Counted from the first letter of the stretch, positions 1-9,368 are shown. The stretch is 64,000 nucleotides of DNA from Rhizobium sp. 9140 (GCF_900067135.1 NZ_FJUR01000002.1:919501-983500), one strand, 5' to 3'. Translations and numbers: made by a program. The notes: generated from the sequence alone by a model not told the origin.

Positions 1-41
1 GACCGAGCTGAGGTCGGGAGTCGGACTGGTTCATAGTACCA

Positions 42-1451
42 ATGAAACCGTTGAAGGAAACGAAACGCGTGGAGGGAAGGGATCGGCCCGAGAGGATCTC
101 GCAAGAGGAGGCCAGGGTCCGGACACAGAGCCGGGTTGTCCTGATGCCAAACCTCGAGCGGGTGAACGCGGCAGCCAGACAGGTTGCCCGAACTCGGTTC
201 ACTGCACTGCTGCATCACGTCGATCTGAATGCGCTTCATCGTGCATTCAGACGGCAAAAACGGCAGGCAAGCGCAGGCGTCGATGGGATGACTGTGGCGA
301 AGTACGAAGAGAGGTTGGAGCAAAATCTTCACGATCTCTGCGAACGGGTCCACACGGGTCGCTACCGGCCACAGCCGGTGCGACGTGTTTACATTCCAAA
401 AGCCGATGGCGGAAAACGGCCACTTGGAGTGCCGACCCTGGAGGATAAGATCGTCCAGGGCGCGGTCGCTGAAGTGCTTAGTGCCGTCTATGAGGCCGAC
501 TTTTGCGGGTTCTCCTATGGCTTCAGGCCAGGGCGCAACCCGCACATGGCACTGGATGCATTGCATACAGCGATCATGAGCCAGCGCGTGAACTGGGTGC
601 TCGATGCCGACATCCGCAGCTTCTTTGACTCGGTTGACCACGAGTGGCTGTTGCAGATGGTGGCGCACAGGATAGCCGATCCCCGTATCCTCCAGCTTAT
701 CAAGCTGTGGCTGCGGGCGGGAATCCTTGAGAGCGGCGAGACGTATGAGACTGACAAGGGTACCCCGCAAGGAGCTGGCATTAGTCCGCTCCTCGCCAAC
801 ATCTTTCTGCACTACATCCTCGATCTGTGGGTTCATCAATGGCGTCGACGCTATGCACGCGGCCGAATTGTGATCGTGCGCTACGCCGACGACTTCGTTA
901 TGGGCTTCGAGAACAAGGATGATGCGCTGAATATGCTTCTGGCCCTCAAGGAGCGACTAGGCAGTTTTGGCCTAGCGCTCCACGAAGGCAAGACGCGGCT
1001 GATCGAGTTTGGCAGGTTCGCGGCTTTGACTCGGCAGCGGCGTGGCGAGCGAAAGCCCGAGACCTTCGCCTTCCTGGGCTTCATTCACTACTGTGGAGTG
1101 ACCCGTGATGGCAGGTTTATCGTGAAGCACAAGACGGAAGGGAAACGCCTGACGCGAAAGCTGAAGGCGTTGCGCGAGGGAGCATGGCGGCACATGCACT
1201 TGACGTTGGCTACCCAGCACAAGTGGCTTGCCGCTGTGCTGCGTGGACACTACGGCTACTACGGCAGGCCGCATAACTATCCCGCGCTCAACGGTTTCTA
1301 TCAGCAAACACGCCGCATATGGTTCCGCTGCCTGAGGCGGCGAAGTCAGAAAAGCCGGCGAATGGGTTGGTTGGAATTTGAAATCCTCACCGCACGCTTC
1401 GCGCTGCCAGTCCCACGTATTACTCGAACTTGGGCGCAGGCCAGGAGATGA
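42..1451 (+). CDS. ltrA: Group II intron reverse transcriptase/maturase
   Basis: This 469-residue protein copies the spliced intron into DNA and helps the RNA fold and splice. The reverse transcriptase fingers-palm run from about residue 60 to 310. They include the fingers motif GKRPLGVPTLEDKIVQ, the GFSYGFRPGR block, the LDADIRSFFDSVDH block and the catalytic YADD box in RYADDFVMGF. After the RT domain comes a GFIHYCG/thumb-maturase (X) region ending in RRSQKSRRMGW. No HNH endonuclease domain follows, so this is an En-minus maturase, which would prime from nascent strands at the replication fork. It is followed within 20 bp by the intron's domain V. The ORF looks intact, and start at 42 is the first ATG. 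Function is well supported; mobility is not tested. Confidence 0.93.
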   Translation: MKPLKETKRVEGRDRPERISQEEARVRTQSRVVLMPNLERVNAAARQVARTRFTALLHHVDLNALHRAFRRQKRQASAGVDGMTVAKYEERLEQNLHDLCERVHTGRYRPQPVRRVYIPKADGGKRPLGVPTLEDKIVQGAVAEVLSAVYEADFCGFSYGFRPGRNPHMALDALHTAIMSQRVNWVLDADIRSFFDSVDHEWLLQMVAHRIADPRILQLIKLWLRAGILESGETYETDKGTPQGAGISPLLANIFLHYILDLWVHQWRRRYARGRIVIVRYADDFVMGFENKDDALNMLLALKERLGSFGLALHEGKTRLIEFGRFAALTRQRRGERKPETFAFLGFIHYCGVTRDGRFIVKHKTEGKRLTRKLKALREGAWRHMHLTLATQHKWLAAVLRGHYGYYGRPHNYPALNGFYQQTRRIWFRCLRRRSQKSRRMGWLEFEILTARFALPVPRITRTWAQARR

Positions 1452-1469
1452 CGCGGGTTACTCTCGGGA

Positions 1470-1538
1470 AGAGCCGGGTGCGGGAAATCCGCCCGCCCGG
1501 ATCTGTGAGGGCGAAGCCGAATGGCATAGCTACTCGAC
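1470..1538 (+). ncRNA. Group II intron domains V and VI
   Basis: The hairpin at about 1470-1504 begins with GAGCCGGGTGCGGG, has a GAAA-like loop and returns through CCGCCCGCCCGGATC, the form of the catalytic domain V hairpin. It is followed by a second short helix (about 1507-1536) with a TACTC strand that could hold the branch-point adenosine of domain VI. Both lie immediately downstream of the maturase stop, as expected when the ORF sits in domain IV. The exact domain VI pairing was folded by eye only. Confidence 0.75.
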
Positions 1539-1879
1539 CACGATCCGGCTATGTCGCTCCAGTGGCCTTGACGACCGACTCGAACAAGACGTTTTGGGAA
1601 CGCCTCACAATGTTTGATCTCGGCTTACGTCCGCTACCAGCGCTTAACCCGTGATACAAGAGTGCCTCATCCGCCTAGCCACACTGAAGGAGATAATCAT
1701 CGCCAATGGCACATTCTTGTTGCGAGAATGGATGCAATCTCTCGGAAAATCCTCTTATCTTGTTTTCCAGCGTTCCGCGTGGGCGGGTCAGGCGTTAAAA
1801 CGCATCGGCTCGATAATAAGCCGGCCGGATCCTTCGACGTGTTGGGCAATCACGCGCCGCGCCTGGGCAGAAGATGAAA

Positions 1880-2045
1880 TTGTCGAGGCATTGCCGTCGA
1901 CTGGACACTGGAGTCCTGCGTGGAGTTCTGCAAGGAGATGGTCGCTAGGACGCCCAATCTCTATCTCATCTTCAGCCAGGCCGATGACGTGGCGCTCGGT
2001 TGTGCCGGCTCGATACAGGCGTCCGGCTCGGCAGTCGCTGAACAG
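1880..2045 (+). pseudogene. Fragment resembling a sugar-ABC substrate-binding protein
   Basis: About 50 residues in one plus-strand frame read like the hinge region of periplasmic sugar-binding proteins. The key part is NLYLIFSQADDVALGC, comparable to the 'aiFaqnDemAlGa' segment of the RbsB/LacI-type fold. There is no start, no stop in register and no continuing frame on either side, so it can only be a remnant. The stretch from 1539 to 1880 holds nothing else that I recognise; several short ORFs on both strands have no protein-like composition. The assignment rests on one short segment and could be coincidence. Confidence 0.3.
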
Positions 2046-2085
2046 AGTGTGCGCTCCAACCATATCTGGCGCCATTTGTCGCCTC

Positions 2086-2382
2086 TGCGCCCCCCTGCTC
2101 GAAGGCCAGCGAGGCGGAACCGTTCTTGCCGACAAAGCGTATGACGGCAACGACTTGCGCGACCGGATCGCAGCCATGAACGCCGTCGCCGTGATCCCCT
2201 AAACGCGTAACCGCAAGGTCGCCATCCCGCACCATCCTGCCATTTACAAGCATCGCAACCAGATCGAGCGAAGCTTCAGTCGCCTCAAGCATTTCCGTCG
2301 CTTCGCGACCCGCCACGACCGCCGCACCGTGCACTTCACCGGCTTCGTTCATCTCGCCGCCGCCATGATTTGGCTTCGTTGA
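2086..2382 (+). pseudogene. IS5-family (IS427-like) transposase C-terminal remnant
   Basis: The translated plus strand reads LLEGQRGGTVLADKAYDGND, then, after an in-frame TAA at about 2200-2202, continues in the same frame through NQIERSFSRLKHFRRFATR to a natural stop at 2380-2382. ADKAYD carries the second acidic residue and IERSFSRLKHFRR the glutamate of the DDE triad of IS5-type transposases. The N-terminal half is missing and the TAA replaces a conserved Asn codon, so the copy is dead. A short inverted-repeat-like end probably lies between 2383 and the efflux gene at 2396. This shows that an IS once abutted the 3' end of the RND gene. Confidence 0.75.
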
Positions 2383-2395
2383 ATGTCAATCCGGC

Positions 2396-5300
2396 CTAAG
2401 TCGCGGCCGGGACCGGCGCTCCCTCGCCGGGCTTCGTTTGGCGCCCCTTAAAGATGCGGCGCACGGTGACGAACAGCAGCGGAATGAAGAAGATCCCGAT
2501 AAAGGTCGCCGCAATCATGCCGCCCATGACGCCGATACCGATCGAGTTCTGCGCGCCCGAACCGGCGCCGCTCGCGATCGCCAGCGGCGTGACGCCGAGG
2601 ATGAAGGCGAGCGAGGTCATCAGGATCGGGCGAAGGCGCTGGCGGGACGCTTCCATCGTCGCCGAGACGAGATCCTTCCCATGGGCCTGCTGCTCCATGG
2701 CGAATTCGACGATCAGGATCGCATTCTTCGCCGCGAGCCCGATGGTCGTGAGAAGTCCAACCTTGAAATAGACGTCGTTGGATTCCCCCATGATGGTAGC
2801 GGCAAACAGCGCGCCGAAAATGCCGATCGGCACGGCGAGCATGACGGCGAAGGGGATAGACCAGCTCTCGTAGAGCGCGGCGAGCGCGAGGAACACGACG
2901 AGGCCGGAGATCAGGTACAATTGCGTTGCCTGGCTGCCCGACAGCCGCTCCTGCGCCGAGAGCCCCGTCCATTCATGGGCAAATCCCGCACCCTGCTCCG
3001 CCATGATCGTATCGATGACGTTCATAGCGTCGCCGGAACTGACGCCGGGTGCGGCCGAGCCCTGGATCTCGACTGCGGACGAGCCGTTATAGCGCTCGAG
3101 ACGCGGTGAGCCGAACGACCAGCTGCCGCTCGAAAAGGCGGAGAACGGCACCATGGCATTGTCGGAGTTGCGGACATACCAGGTATCGAAGTCTTCCGGC
3201 TGCATGCGGAAATTCCGGTCACCTTGCAGATAGACCGGCTTCACCCGTCCGCGATCGATGAAATCGTTGATATATTTCCCGCCCCAGGCCGTGGACATGG
3301 TCGTATCGATATCGGACAGGCCGAGATTGAGGGCGCTTGCCTTTTCCTGGTCGATGTTCACCTGATACTGCGTCTGGTCCTCCTGCCCGTTCGGCCGGGT
3401 TCCCTGTAGCAGCGGGCTCTGCCTGGCGGCGGCCAGCAGCTTGTTGCGCATCGCGATCAGCGCCTCATGCCCTTCGCCGTTGATGTCCTGGAGATAGACG
3501 TCGAAGCCGCCGGAGTTGCCGAAGCCCGGAATGGCGGGGGGCGCAAGCGCGGTAACGGAACCGTCCTGGATTTTCGAGAAGGCTTTCCGTGCCCGGGCGA
3601 CGATGGCGGACGCGCTGCCACTGGGATCGCTCCGCTGATCGAAACCCTTCAGCCGCACGAAGGTGAGGCCGACATTCTGTCCCTGTCCGCCGAAGCCGAA
3701 GCCCGCAGCACCGAACACGCCGTCGACATAGGCCTTCTCCTGATTGAGGTAGTAATCCGTCACCTGCCGCATGACCTTGATGGTCCGGTCCTGCGTGGCG
3801 CCCGGCGGCAGCTGGACGCTGGTGATGAGGATGCCCTGGTCTTCTTCGGGCAGAAACGAGCTCGGCAGCCGGTTGAAGAGATAGACGACGGCGCCGATAA
3901 TGAGGAAGAACACGAGGAGGAAGGCGAACGGTCGGCGGATCATGCCGGAAATGCTGCGCTGATAGCCATTGGTCGTGCGGTCGAAACCCCGGTTGAAGAC
4001 CCCGGAAAGCCCCTTTTTCTTCGCCCCCTCCTTCGGCTTCTTCAAAAGGGTCGCGCACAGCGCCGGCGTCAGCGTCAGCGCCACGACGACGGACAGGACC
4101 ATGGCCGAGACGATCGTCACCGAGAACTGCCGATAGATGATGCCGACCGAGCCGGAAAAGAACGCCATCGGAATGAAGACGGCCGACAGCACCGTGGCGA
4201 TGCCGACCAGCGCGCCGGTGATCTCGTTCATGGACTTGATGGTCGCCTCGCGCGGCTCCAGCCCCTCCTCCTCCATGATGCGCTCGACATTTTCGACGAC
4301 GACGATGGCATCGTCGACCAGAAGCCCGATGGCCAGCACCATGGCGAACATGGTGAGCGTATTGATCGAGTAGCCGAAGGCGGAGAGCACCCCGAACGTG
4401 CCGAGCAGAACGACCGGCACCGCGAGCGTCGGGATGAGCGTGGCGCGAAAACTCTGGAGAAACACCAGCATGACCACGAAGACCAGCACGATTGCCTCGA
4501 TCAGCGTCTTGATCACATCCTTGATCGACAGCCGGACGAAGGGCGTGGTGTCGTTGGCATAGGCGACCTCGACATTCTGCGGCAGGGTTTCGCGCAGATT
4601 GTCGATGGCGGTCGTCACAGCCTCTGCGGTGTCCAGCGCATTGGCGTTGGCGGCGAGATAGACGCCGAGGCCGGAGGCGTTCTTGCCATTGTACATGCCG
4701 GACGTGTCGTAGCTCTCGGCGCCGAGCTCGACGCGGGCGACGTCGTTCAGACGGACCAATGAACCGTCGGGGAGGCTCTTGATGATGATGTTCTCGAACT
4801 GCTCGGGCGTCTGCAGCCGGCTCTTGGCGGTTACGGTCGCATTCAGTTGCTGGCCCTGGCGCTGCGGCAGGCCGCCGAGCTGCCCGGCCGAAACCTGCGT
4901 GTTTTGCGCCTCGATGGCGCTCGAAACGTCGCTCGCCATCAGGCTGTACTTCACCAGCTTGGCGGGATCGAGCCAGATGCGCATCGCATAGCCGGAACCG
5001 AAGATACGCGTGTCGCCGACCCCGGGCACGCGCTTGATCGTGTCGTTCAGCGTGCTGTCGATGTAATCGGACAGGTCGAGCGAGGAGAGGCTGTTATCGG
5101 TGGAGACCAGGGCGACGACCATCAGGAAGCCGGTGGAAGCCTTGGCGACCGTGATACCGCTCGACTGCACGCTTTGCGGCAGCTGCGATTCCACGAGCTG
5201 GAGCTTGTTCTGCACCTGCATCTGCGCGACATCCGGGTCGGCGGCATTGGTGAAGGTGAGCGAGATCGTCGCCGAGCCCGTCGATTGCGAGGTCGAGGTC

Positions 5301-5533
5301 ATATAATCGAGATTGTCGATCCCGGTCATGCCCTGCTCGATGACCTTGGTCACCGAGTTCTCGACCGTCTGCGCGTCTGCCCCGGCATAGTTGGCGCTGA
5401 TGCGCACCGATGTTGGGGCGATCTGCGGATATTGCGAGATCGACAGCGTGGTGATGGCGAGGACGCCCGCCAGCATGATGCAGATGGAAATGACCCAGGC
5501 GAAGATCGGCCTGTCGATGAAGAAACGGGACAT
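2396..5533 (-). CDS. RND multidrug efflux pump, inner-membrane transporter (HAE1/AcrB type)
   Basis: This 1045-residue protein exports drugs and other amphiphiles across the envelope using the proton gradient, as a trimer with an adaptor and an outer-membrane channel. It starts MSRFFIDRPIFAWVISICIM, the classic HAE1 N-terminus. The TM4 motif LLVDDAIVVVENVERIMEEE carries the paired aspartates that relay protons. The two large periplasmic loops and twelve membrane spans give the family's usual length. The adaptor gene lies just upstream on the same strand, with 9 bp between its stop and this start, so they form an operon. No outer-membrane TolC-type gene is present, so a chromosomal channel is presumably used. 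No local repressor is visible; the region upstream of the adaptor is a broken SDR gene. Substrates cannot be predicted. Confidence 0.95.
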   Translation of the reverse strand: MSRFFIDRPIFAWVISICIMLAGVLAITTLSISQYPQIAPTSVRISANYAGADAQTVENSVTKVIEQGMTGIDNLDYMTSTSQSTGSATISLTFTNAADPDVAQMQVQNKLQLVESQLPQSVQSSGITVAKASTGFLMVVALVSTDNSLSSLDLSDYIDSTLNDTIKRVPGVGDTRIFGSGYAMRIWLDPAKLVKYSLMASDVSSAIEAQNTQVSAGQLGGLPQRQGQQLNATVTAKSRLQTPEQFENIIIKSLPDGSLVRLNDVARVELGAESYDTSGMYNGKNASGLGVYLAANANALDTAEAVTTAIDNLRETLPQNVEVAYANDTTPFVRLSIKDVIKTLIEAIVLVFVVMLVFLQSFRATLIPTLAVPVVLLGTFGVLSAFGYSINTLTMFAMVLAIGLLVDDAIVVVENVERIMEEEGLEPREATIKSMNEITGALVGIATVLSAVFIPMAFFSGSVGIIYRQFSVTIVSAMVLSVVVALTLTPALCATLLKKPKEGAKKKGLSGVFNRGFDRTTNGYQRSISGMIRRPFAFLLVFFLIIGAVVYLFNRLPSSFLPEEDQGILITSVQLPPGATQDRTIKVMRQVTDYYLNQEKAYVDGVFGAAGFGFGGQGQNVGLTFVRLKGFDQRSDPSGSASAIVARARKAFSKIQDGSVTALAPPAIPGFGNSGGFDVYLQDINGEGHEALIAMRNKLLAAARQSPLLQGTRPNGQEDQTQYQVNIDQEKASALNLGLSDIDTTMSTAWGGKYINDFIDRGRVKPVYLQGDRNFRMQPEDFDTWYVRNSDNAMVPFSAFSSGSWSFGSPRLERYNGSSAVEIQGSAAPGVSSGDAMNVIDTIMAEQGAGFAHEWTGLSAQERLSGSQATQLYLISGLVVFLALAALYESWSIPFAVMLAVPIGIFGALFAATIMGESNDVYFKVGLLTTIGLAAKNAILIVEFAMEQQAHGKDLVSATMEASRQRLRPILMTSLAFILGVTPLAIASGAGSGAQNSIGIGVMGGMIAATFIGIFFIPLLFVTVRRIFKGRQTKPGEGAPVPAAT

Positions 5534-5542
5534 GGGCCGACC

Positions 5543-6820
5543 TCAATTCTTTGCAGCAGGCAGGACGGGAGCAGCAGAGGCCTCTTTCGCCGGCGCGGCG
5601 GCCGTCGAACCGGCCTCGGCCTTGACGGGTGCCGGCCCTCCGGTCTGCTGGGCCTGTTCGAGTTCGCCGGTAGCGTCGTTGACGATGACGTTTGATGTCG
5701 TCACGTCCTGGCCGGCACGCACGCGCTGACCTCCCTCGACCACCACGTTCTCGCCGTCCTTGATGCCCTCGGCGACCAGCCAGCTGTTGCCGATGCTGCG
5801 ATCGACCGTCAGCACGCGCTGCTCCACCTTTCCCTCCGGGGAGACGAACAAGGCCATTGCCTCGCCTTTGGTGTTGCGAGACACGGCGCGCTGCGGCACC
5901 AGATAGCTGTTCTGACGGATGCCTTCCTGAATCATGGCGCGCACATAGACGCCAGGCAGGAGCAGTTGCTGGGGATTGGGAAACTCCGCCCTGACGGTGA
6001 CCGAGCCTGTGGTCTCCTCGACGGCGGCATCGAGAAACTCGATCCGGCCGGTCTGGTCATAATCGGAGCCGTCCTCCAGCTTCAGCTTGACGCTGACATT
6101 GGCGCCCGTCGTCTTCAGGCGCCCGTCCTCGATGGCGCGCCGCAACTTCAGGAGGTTGGCGCTCGATTGGGTCACATCGACATTGATCGGGTCGATCTGG
6201 CGGATCGTGGTCAGCGACGTCGTCTGGTCGGCGGTGACCAGCGCCCCGACCGTGACGGTGGACGCCCCGACGCGACCGCTGATCGGCGCACGGATCTTGG
6301 TATAGTCGAGGTTGATGCGGGCCGTCTCGAGCGCCGCCTTCGCCGAGGCGACATCGGCATTGGCCTGCGCCAGGGCGCCCTGTGCCTCGTCGAGATCCTG
6401 CTGGCTCACCGCGTCGCTGCGGCTGAGGCCCTTGTAGCGATCGACCTTCGCCTGCGCGCTCGGCACCGCACCGTTCGCCTTGGCGACGGCAGCGACCGCG
6501 CTGTCATAGGCCGCCTGATAGGTCGCGGGGTCGATCTCGTAGAGCACATCGCCTTCCTTGACCGATCCGCCCTCCTGGAAATTGCGCTTGCGCACGATCC
6601 CGCCGACCTGCGGCCGGACTTCGGCGATCAGCGATGCGGCCGTGCGTCCCGGCAGAAGCGCCGTGATGGCGACGGAGGTCGGGTGCAGCGTCATCACGCT
6701 GACCTCGGGCTTTACCGCCGGCGCGTTCGCAGGCTTCTGCTCGGTCTTCTCGTTGCATCCGGCAAGGGCGAAGAGCGCACCGAACAGGACTGCGGGCAGG
6801 ACATGGCGGATATGGGACAC
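5543..6820 (-). CDS. RND efflux periplasmic adaptor (membrane fusion lipoprotein)
   Basis: This 425-residue adaptor links the RND pump to the outer-membrane channel. I chose the GTG at 6820 because a GGAG ribosome site lies 9 bases upstream and the product then opens with a compact signal ending in the lipobox LAGC (lipidated Cys about 22). An ATG at 6853 in the same frame is the alternative. Features include the PALLPGRTAA-like barrel start, a lipoyl half-motif (GDVLYEIDPATYQAAYD), a long alanine-rich coiled-coil hairpin (about 90-150), the second lipoyl half (LDYTKIRAPISGRVG) and a C-terminal beta-barrel/MP domain. The open frame runs on upstream to 7414, fusing with a dead SDR gene; that extension is not part of this protein. 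Confidence 0.93.
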   Translation of the reverse strand: MSHIRHVLPAVLFGALFALAGCNEKTEQKPANAPAVKPEVSVMTLHPTSVAITALLPGRTAASLIAEVRPQVGGIVRKRNFQEGGSVKEGDVLYEIDPATYQAAYDSAVAAVAKANGAVPSAQAKVDRYKGLSRSDAVSQQDLDEAQGALAQANADVASAKAALETARINLDYTKIRAPISGRVGASTVTVGALVTADQTTSLTTIRQIDPINVDVTQSSANLLKLRRAIEDGRLKTTGANVSVKLKLEDGSDYDQTGRIEFLDAAVEETTGSVTVRAEFPNPQQLLLPGVYVRAMIQEGIRQNSYLVPQRAVSRNTKGEAMALFVSPEGKVEQRVLTVDRSIGNSWLVAEGIKDGENVVVEGGQRVRAGQDVTTSNVIVNDATGELEQAQQTGGPAPVKAEAGSTAAAPAKEASAAPVLPAAKN

Positions 6821-6960
6821 GGGGGAAATCTCCGGAGGCGACGGAACGGACATAGGCCGAACCCCACGCCAGACATCCCCATGATTGCGGCAATCTTCAG
6901 CAGATCCTGATATTTTTTCTGTCCGGGCGTTTCGGCGCGTCCAACCCGCTGCCTGAAGTT

Positions 6961-7405
6961 TCAGAGCGAGGCGGTAATGCCGCCATTGACATAGAGGATA
7001 TGGCTGTTGACGAAAGAGGATGCGGGATGACAGGAACACGCAGGCGCCGACCAGTTCGTCTACCTGCCCCCATCGCCCGGCCGGCGTGCGCTTTCCGAGC
7101 CAGGCCGAGACGTCCGGGTCCGCGACCAAAGCTGCGTTCAGCGGCGTCTCGAAATAGCCGGGCGCGATCGCATTGCACTGGAGCCCGTAGGGCGCCCAGT
7201 CCGTCGCCATGCCCTTGGTGAGGTTCGCCACAGCACCTTTCGTCGCCGTGTGGGGCGCGATCCAGGGACGTGCGAGTGCGCTCTGCATGCTGGCGATATT
7301 CGTCTGCAGCAATCGCTCGAAGGCCTCCGGCGGAAAGTCATCGAGCGGCGCCCGATGCTGCATGCCGGCATTGTTGACGAGAATGGCGATCGGCCCTCGC
7401 TCGGA
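6961..7405 (-). pseudogene. SDR oxidoreductase (gluconate 5-dehydrogenase-like) pseudogene
   Basis: Recognisable segments, in order, are ILVNNAGMQHRAPLDDFP (the NNAG motif), ATKGAVANLTKGMATDWAPY (near the catalytic YxxxK), NAIAPGYFETPLN, and the end YVNGGITASL with a stop at 6961-6963. It is broken in at least three ways. The NAD-binding N-terminus is missing, cut near 7405-7414. A deletion joins the NIASM region directly to the active-site helix, so the serine-containing strand and the catalytic Tyr are lost (APHTATKG instead of APYTATKG). A frameshift separates FLSS from SFVNSHILYVNGG. Because part of the gene stays open, it makes a misleading in-frame fusion with the efflux adaptor downstream. 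Confidence 0.8.
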
Positions 7406-7535
7406 TGGGCTCACAAGCAGCTTGCGGCGAAATCTTCCAGCTCAAGGACCCCACCACCCTCAGTCGAAACCAACCCTGTGATGGCTGGGTTCAAATCATC
7501 GTCATGAGTGGCAGAGCCGGTTACCCCTCTTGCGA

Positions 7536-8678
7536 CTACAGCATGCGAGCTGCTCGCCCGCTTCTCCGTGTCGCGTTGTTGTAGTAGCTGGACGCCTGCT
7601 GCGCCGATCTGTGTCGGGATTGCTCCATCGCTTCTGGCAGGGGAATACCACGATTGGCAGCCTCCGTGAGATAGCCAGAGCGCAGCCCATGGGCGGAAAA
7701 CTCCCCAGGTTCCAGCCCGGCCATGTCCGCCCGCTGCTTGACGATCTGATTGACCGCACCCGGCTCCATTGCCCGCTTCGATACGTTGCCCCAACGATCA
7801 ACCTTCCGAAAAATACTCCCGCTCTCGATTCTGGCCGCCGCAAGCCAAGCATTAAGTGCGTCCACCGGACGACCCGTGAGGTAGACGACGTCTTCATGTT
7901 CTGCACCTGATGTCTTGGTGCGGCCGAGATGGATGGCGAGAGAGGGGAGGGGAGGGCCGCCTTCGACAGCAATGGGCGGCTCGATTGTAAGCTGTTCGGT
8001 GCGGAGACTGGCGATCTCGCTACGTCGGCCGCCGCCCGATGCAAAGGCTATCATCAGGATAGCCTGGTCACGGACATCACGAAGACTGCCCATGCTGCAG
8101 GTCGCCAGCATTTTGGCAAGCACATCTCCAGTGATAGCCTTGGCGCTCTTGCGTTTCTGCGGTCGGGGAGTGGCGCGCACCGCAAGCCGGATCGCCGATT
8201 TTAGCGCGGGTGACGAGAAGACGCCTGTCAGGCCCCGCCATTTCGTCAGCGTTGACCAACTGGCAAGCCGCCGGCGCACCGTGTCGGGCGCATGCGGCCC
8301 GGAGGATCGAAGGAAACGTTGTTCTCGCAGCCTCTGCTCGACATCGGCCGGCATGCCGTGACAAGGATCGATATCGCGCTGGTCAGGCTGCCACAGATGG
8401 TGGGCAACGAATTTTAGTAGCATGGCCTCCGGCGCTGGCCATGGGAGGGAAGCGCCGGTAGCGGCGAGGGACCAGGCCTGCAGATAGGCAAGGTCGGACG
8501 TGAGCGCGCGCAGCGTGTTTTCACCCATGCCCTCGTTGATCAGGTGGCGGAGAGTCTCGACATCCTGGTCAGTCAGCAGATCGGCGAGTTCGTCTCGCCG
8601 ATCAAGCGGAAGGACGGCCGCAATCGTATCAAGCTCCTCGGCCCGACGCGTGACAGGGTTACGGCCAATAACTGTCAT
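7536..8678 (-). CDS. Tyrosine recombinase / site-specific integrase
   Basis: This 380-residue protein (from ATG 8678) cuts and rejoins DNA through a covalent phosphotyrosine. An N-terminal SAM-like core-binding region (about 1-180) has the pattern NTLRALTSDLAYLQAW. The catalytic domain has the first arginine in GGGRRSEIASLR, the HxxR box in SAHGLRSG (His about 330), a HRS variant of the third box (SRHRSAQQA) and the nucleophile in SSYYNN (Tyr about 365). It lies directly downstream of vapBC; its start is 26 bp from the vapC stop, so it may be co-transcribed. An in-frame ATG at 8786 lies inside vapC and is less likely. Similar recombinases are common on rhizobial plasmids. The target site is unknown. 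Confidence 0.88.
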   Translation of the reverse strand: MTVIGRNPVTRRAEELDTIAAVLPLDRRDELADLLTDQDVETLRHLINEGMGENTLRALTSDLAYLQAWSLAATGASLPWPAPEAMLLKFVAHHLWQPDQRDIDPCHGMPADVEQRLREQRFLRSSGPHAPDTVRRRLASWSTLTKWRGLTGVFSSPALKSAIRLAVRATPRPQKRKSAKAITGDVLAKMLATCSMGSLRDVRDQAILMIAFASGGGRRSEIASLRTEQLTIEPPIAVEGGPPLPSLAIHLGRTKTSGAEHEDVVYLTGRPVDALNAWLAAARIESGSIFRKVDRWGNVSKRAMEPGAVNQIVKQRADMAGLEPGEFSAHGLRSGYLTEAANRGIPLPEAMEQSRHRSAQQASSYYNNATRRSGRAARML

Positions 8679-8703
8679 TCCATTGACGACGCTGGATGGA
8701 GTT

Positions 8704-9078
8704 TTAATCCGTCTGGCCGAAATCTCGCCCCTTGAAGAGCAGGGGCGCCTTGGCAACAGCAGCGACAGAATAGGAGAAACAATCACTCATGTTCAGGCTG
8801 GCCGGGTGGCGTCCTCTGCCAAATCGGTCTAACGCGGCTTCAGCTTCACGATAGTGCTTCTCGTTGAAGGCGACAGGCATGATATTCGGTGCGTCAATGA
8901 ATCTCGAGACGATGTCGGCGGGATTGGAAAAACCTTTGGCTGTCAGAACCGTTCTTGTTTCAAACAGAGTTGGCCAGCCGATAACAATCTCTTCTTGCCG
9001 TAGGACTGATTTGAAGGCTTCGGCTTCTGGCTCCCCAAGGATGATTGCAACAATCACCGAGGTATCGATAGCAATCAT
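8704..9078 (-). CDS. vapC: VapC toxin, PIN-domain ribonuclease
   Basis: This 124-residue PIN protein is expected to cleave RNA (in many VapCs, initiator tRNA or rRNA) using Mg2+. The acidic residues of the fold are all visible: Asp5 in MIAIDTS, Glu40 in LFETRT, Asp99 in NMSDCFSY and Asp119 in KGRDFGQTD. The length is normal for the family. The start ATGA overlaps the stop of the upstream antitoxin by four bases, the usual coupling in vapBC operons. The toxin therefore seems intact. It may stabilise the replicon or the neighbouring recombinase-bearing segment. Confidence 0.93.
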   Translation of the reverse strand: MIAIDTSVIVAIILGEPEAEAFKSVLRQEEIVIGWPTLFETRTVLTAKGFSNPADIVSRFIDAPNIMPVAFNEKHYREAEAALDRFGRGRHPASLNMSDCFSYSVAAVAKAPLLFKGRDFGQTD

Positions 9079-9368
9079 ATCGGTAAGCCATTTTCGTCAT
9101 AAAGATCATCATGCGCAGAGGTGGTGCCAGCCGGAACATTGCGACGGCCTTCCGTGGCAAGTTCCCAGACGGCATACAGCGGATGCTTTTTATCCTGCTG
9201 TCTCAATTCGACGTCGTAGCGTTCAAGCGCCAGTTCGACAAGCCGGCTGATCGGCTGCCCGGTGCGCCGTGAAAGCGCATGCGCCAGATCTCTCGCCTTG
9301 GTGCTACGGATGGAAAGCTGTGGCTCGGACGTGATATTCTTCGTCGAACTGAGGCCGTACCGTAGCAT
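9075..9368 (-). CDS. vapB: VapB antitoxin (Psk-type transcription factor family)
   Basis: This roughly 97-residue protein should bind and block VapC and repress its own promoter. The N-terminal half, LSIRSTKARDLAHALSRRTG, followed by ISRLVELALERYD, is the DNA-binding region of the VapB/Psk family. The C-terminal tail AHDDLYDENGLPI is the acidic, flexible toxin-wrapping part seen in these antitoxins. Two starts are possible in frame, ATG 9368 and ATG 9413; neither has a strong ribosome site. I use 9368 because it gives the more usual length. Its stop overlaps vapC by four bases. Confidence 0.85.
   Translation of the reverse strand: MLRYGLSSTKNITSEPQLSIRSTKARDLAHALSRRTGQPISRLVELALERYDVELRQQDKKHPLYAVWELATEGRRNVPAGTTSAHDDLYDENGLPI

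Larger units (their letters stand above)
1..1538 (+). mobile_element. Group II intron, 3' portion (5' end outside window)
   Basis: The segment contains a maturase gene followed by a typical domain V hairpin and a domain VI-like hairpin. The catalytic RNA domains I-III would lie upstream, beyond the window start, so the element is cut by the window edge. The likely 3' splice boundary is near 1538, because the domain VI-like helix ends in a GAC (an AY-type end). That boundary is an inference from RNA shape, and the 5' exon is not visible. The flanking DNA on the 3' side is decayed IS and gene material, so the interrupted host gene cannot be named. Confidence 0.8.

Noticed and set aside
1788..2177. 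Minus-strand frame with a plausible composition
   Set aside because: It is antisense to the IS5 remnant, and no segment resembles a known family in that direction.
3467..4762. 431-residue open frame on the plus strand
   Set aside because: It lies wholly antisense to the RND pump gene and is rich in Arg, Glu, His and Asp from reversed GC-rich codons, with no motif; a shadow.
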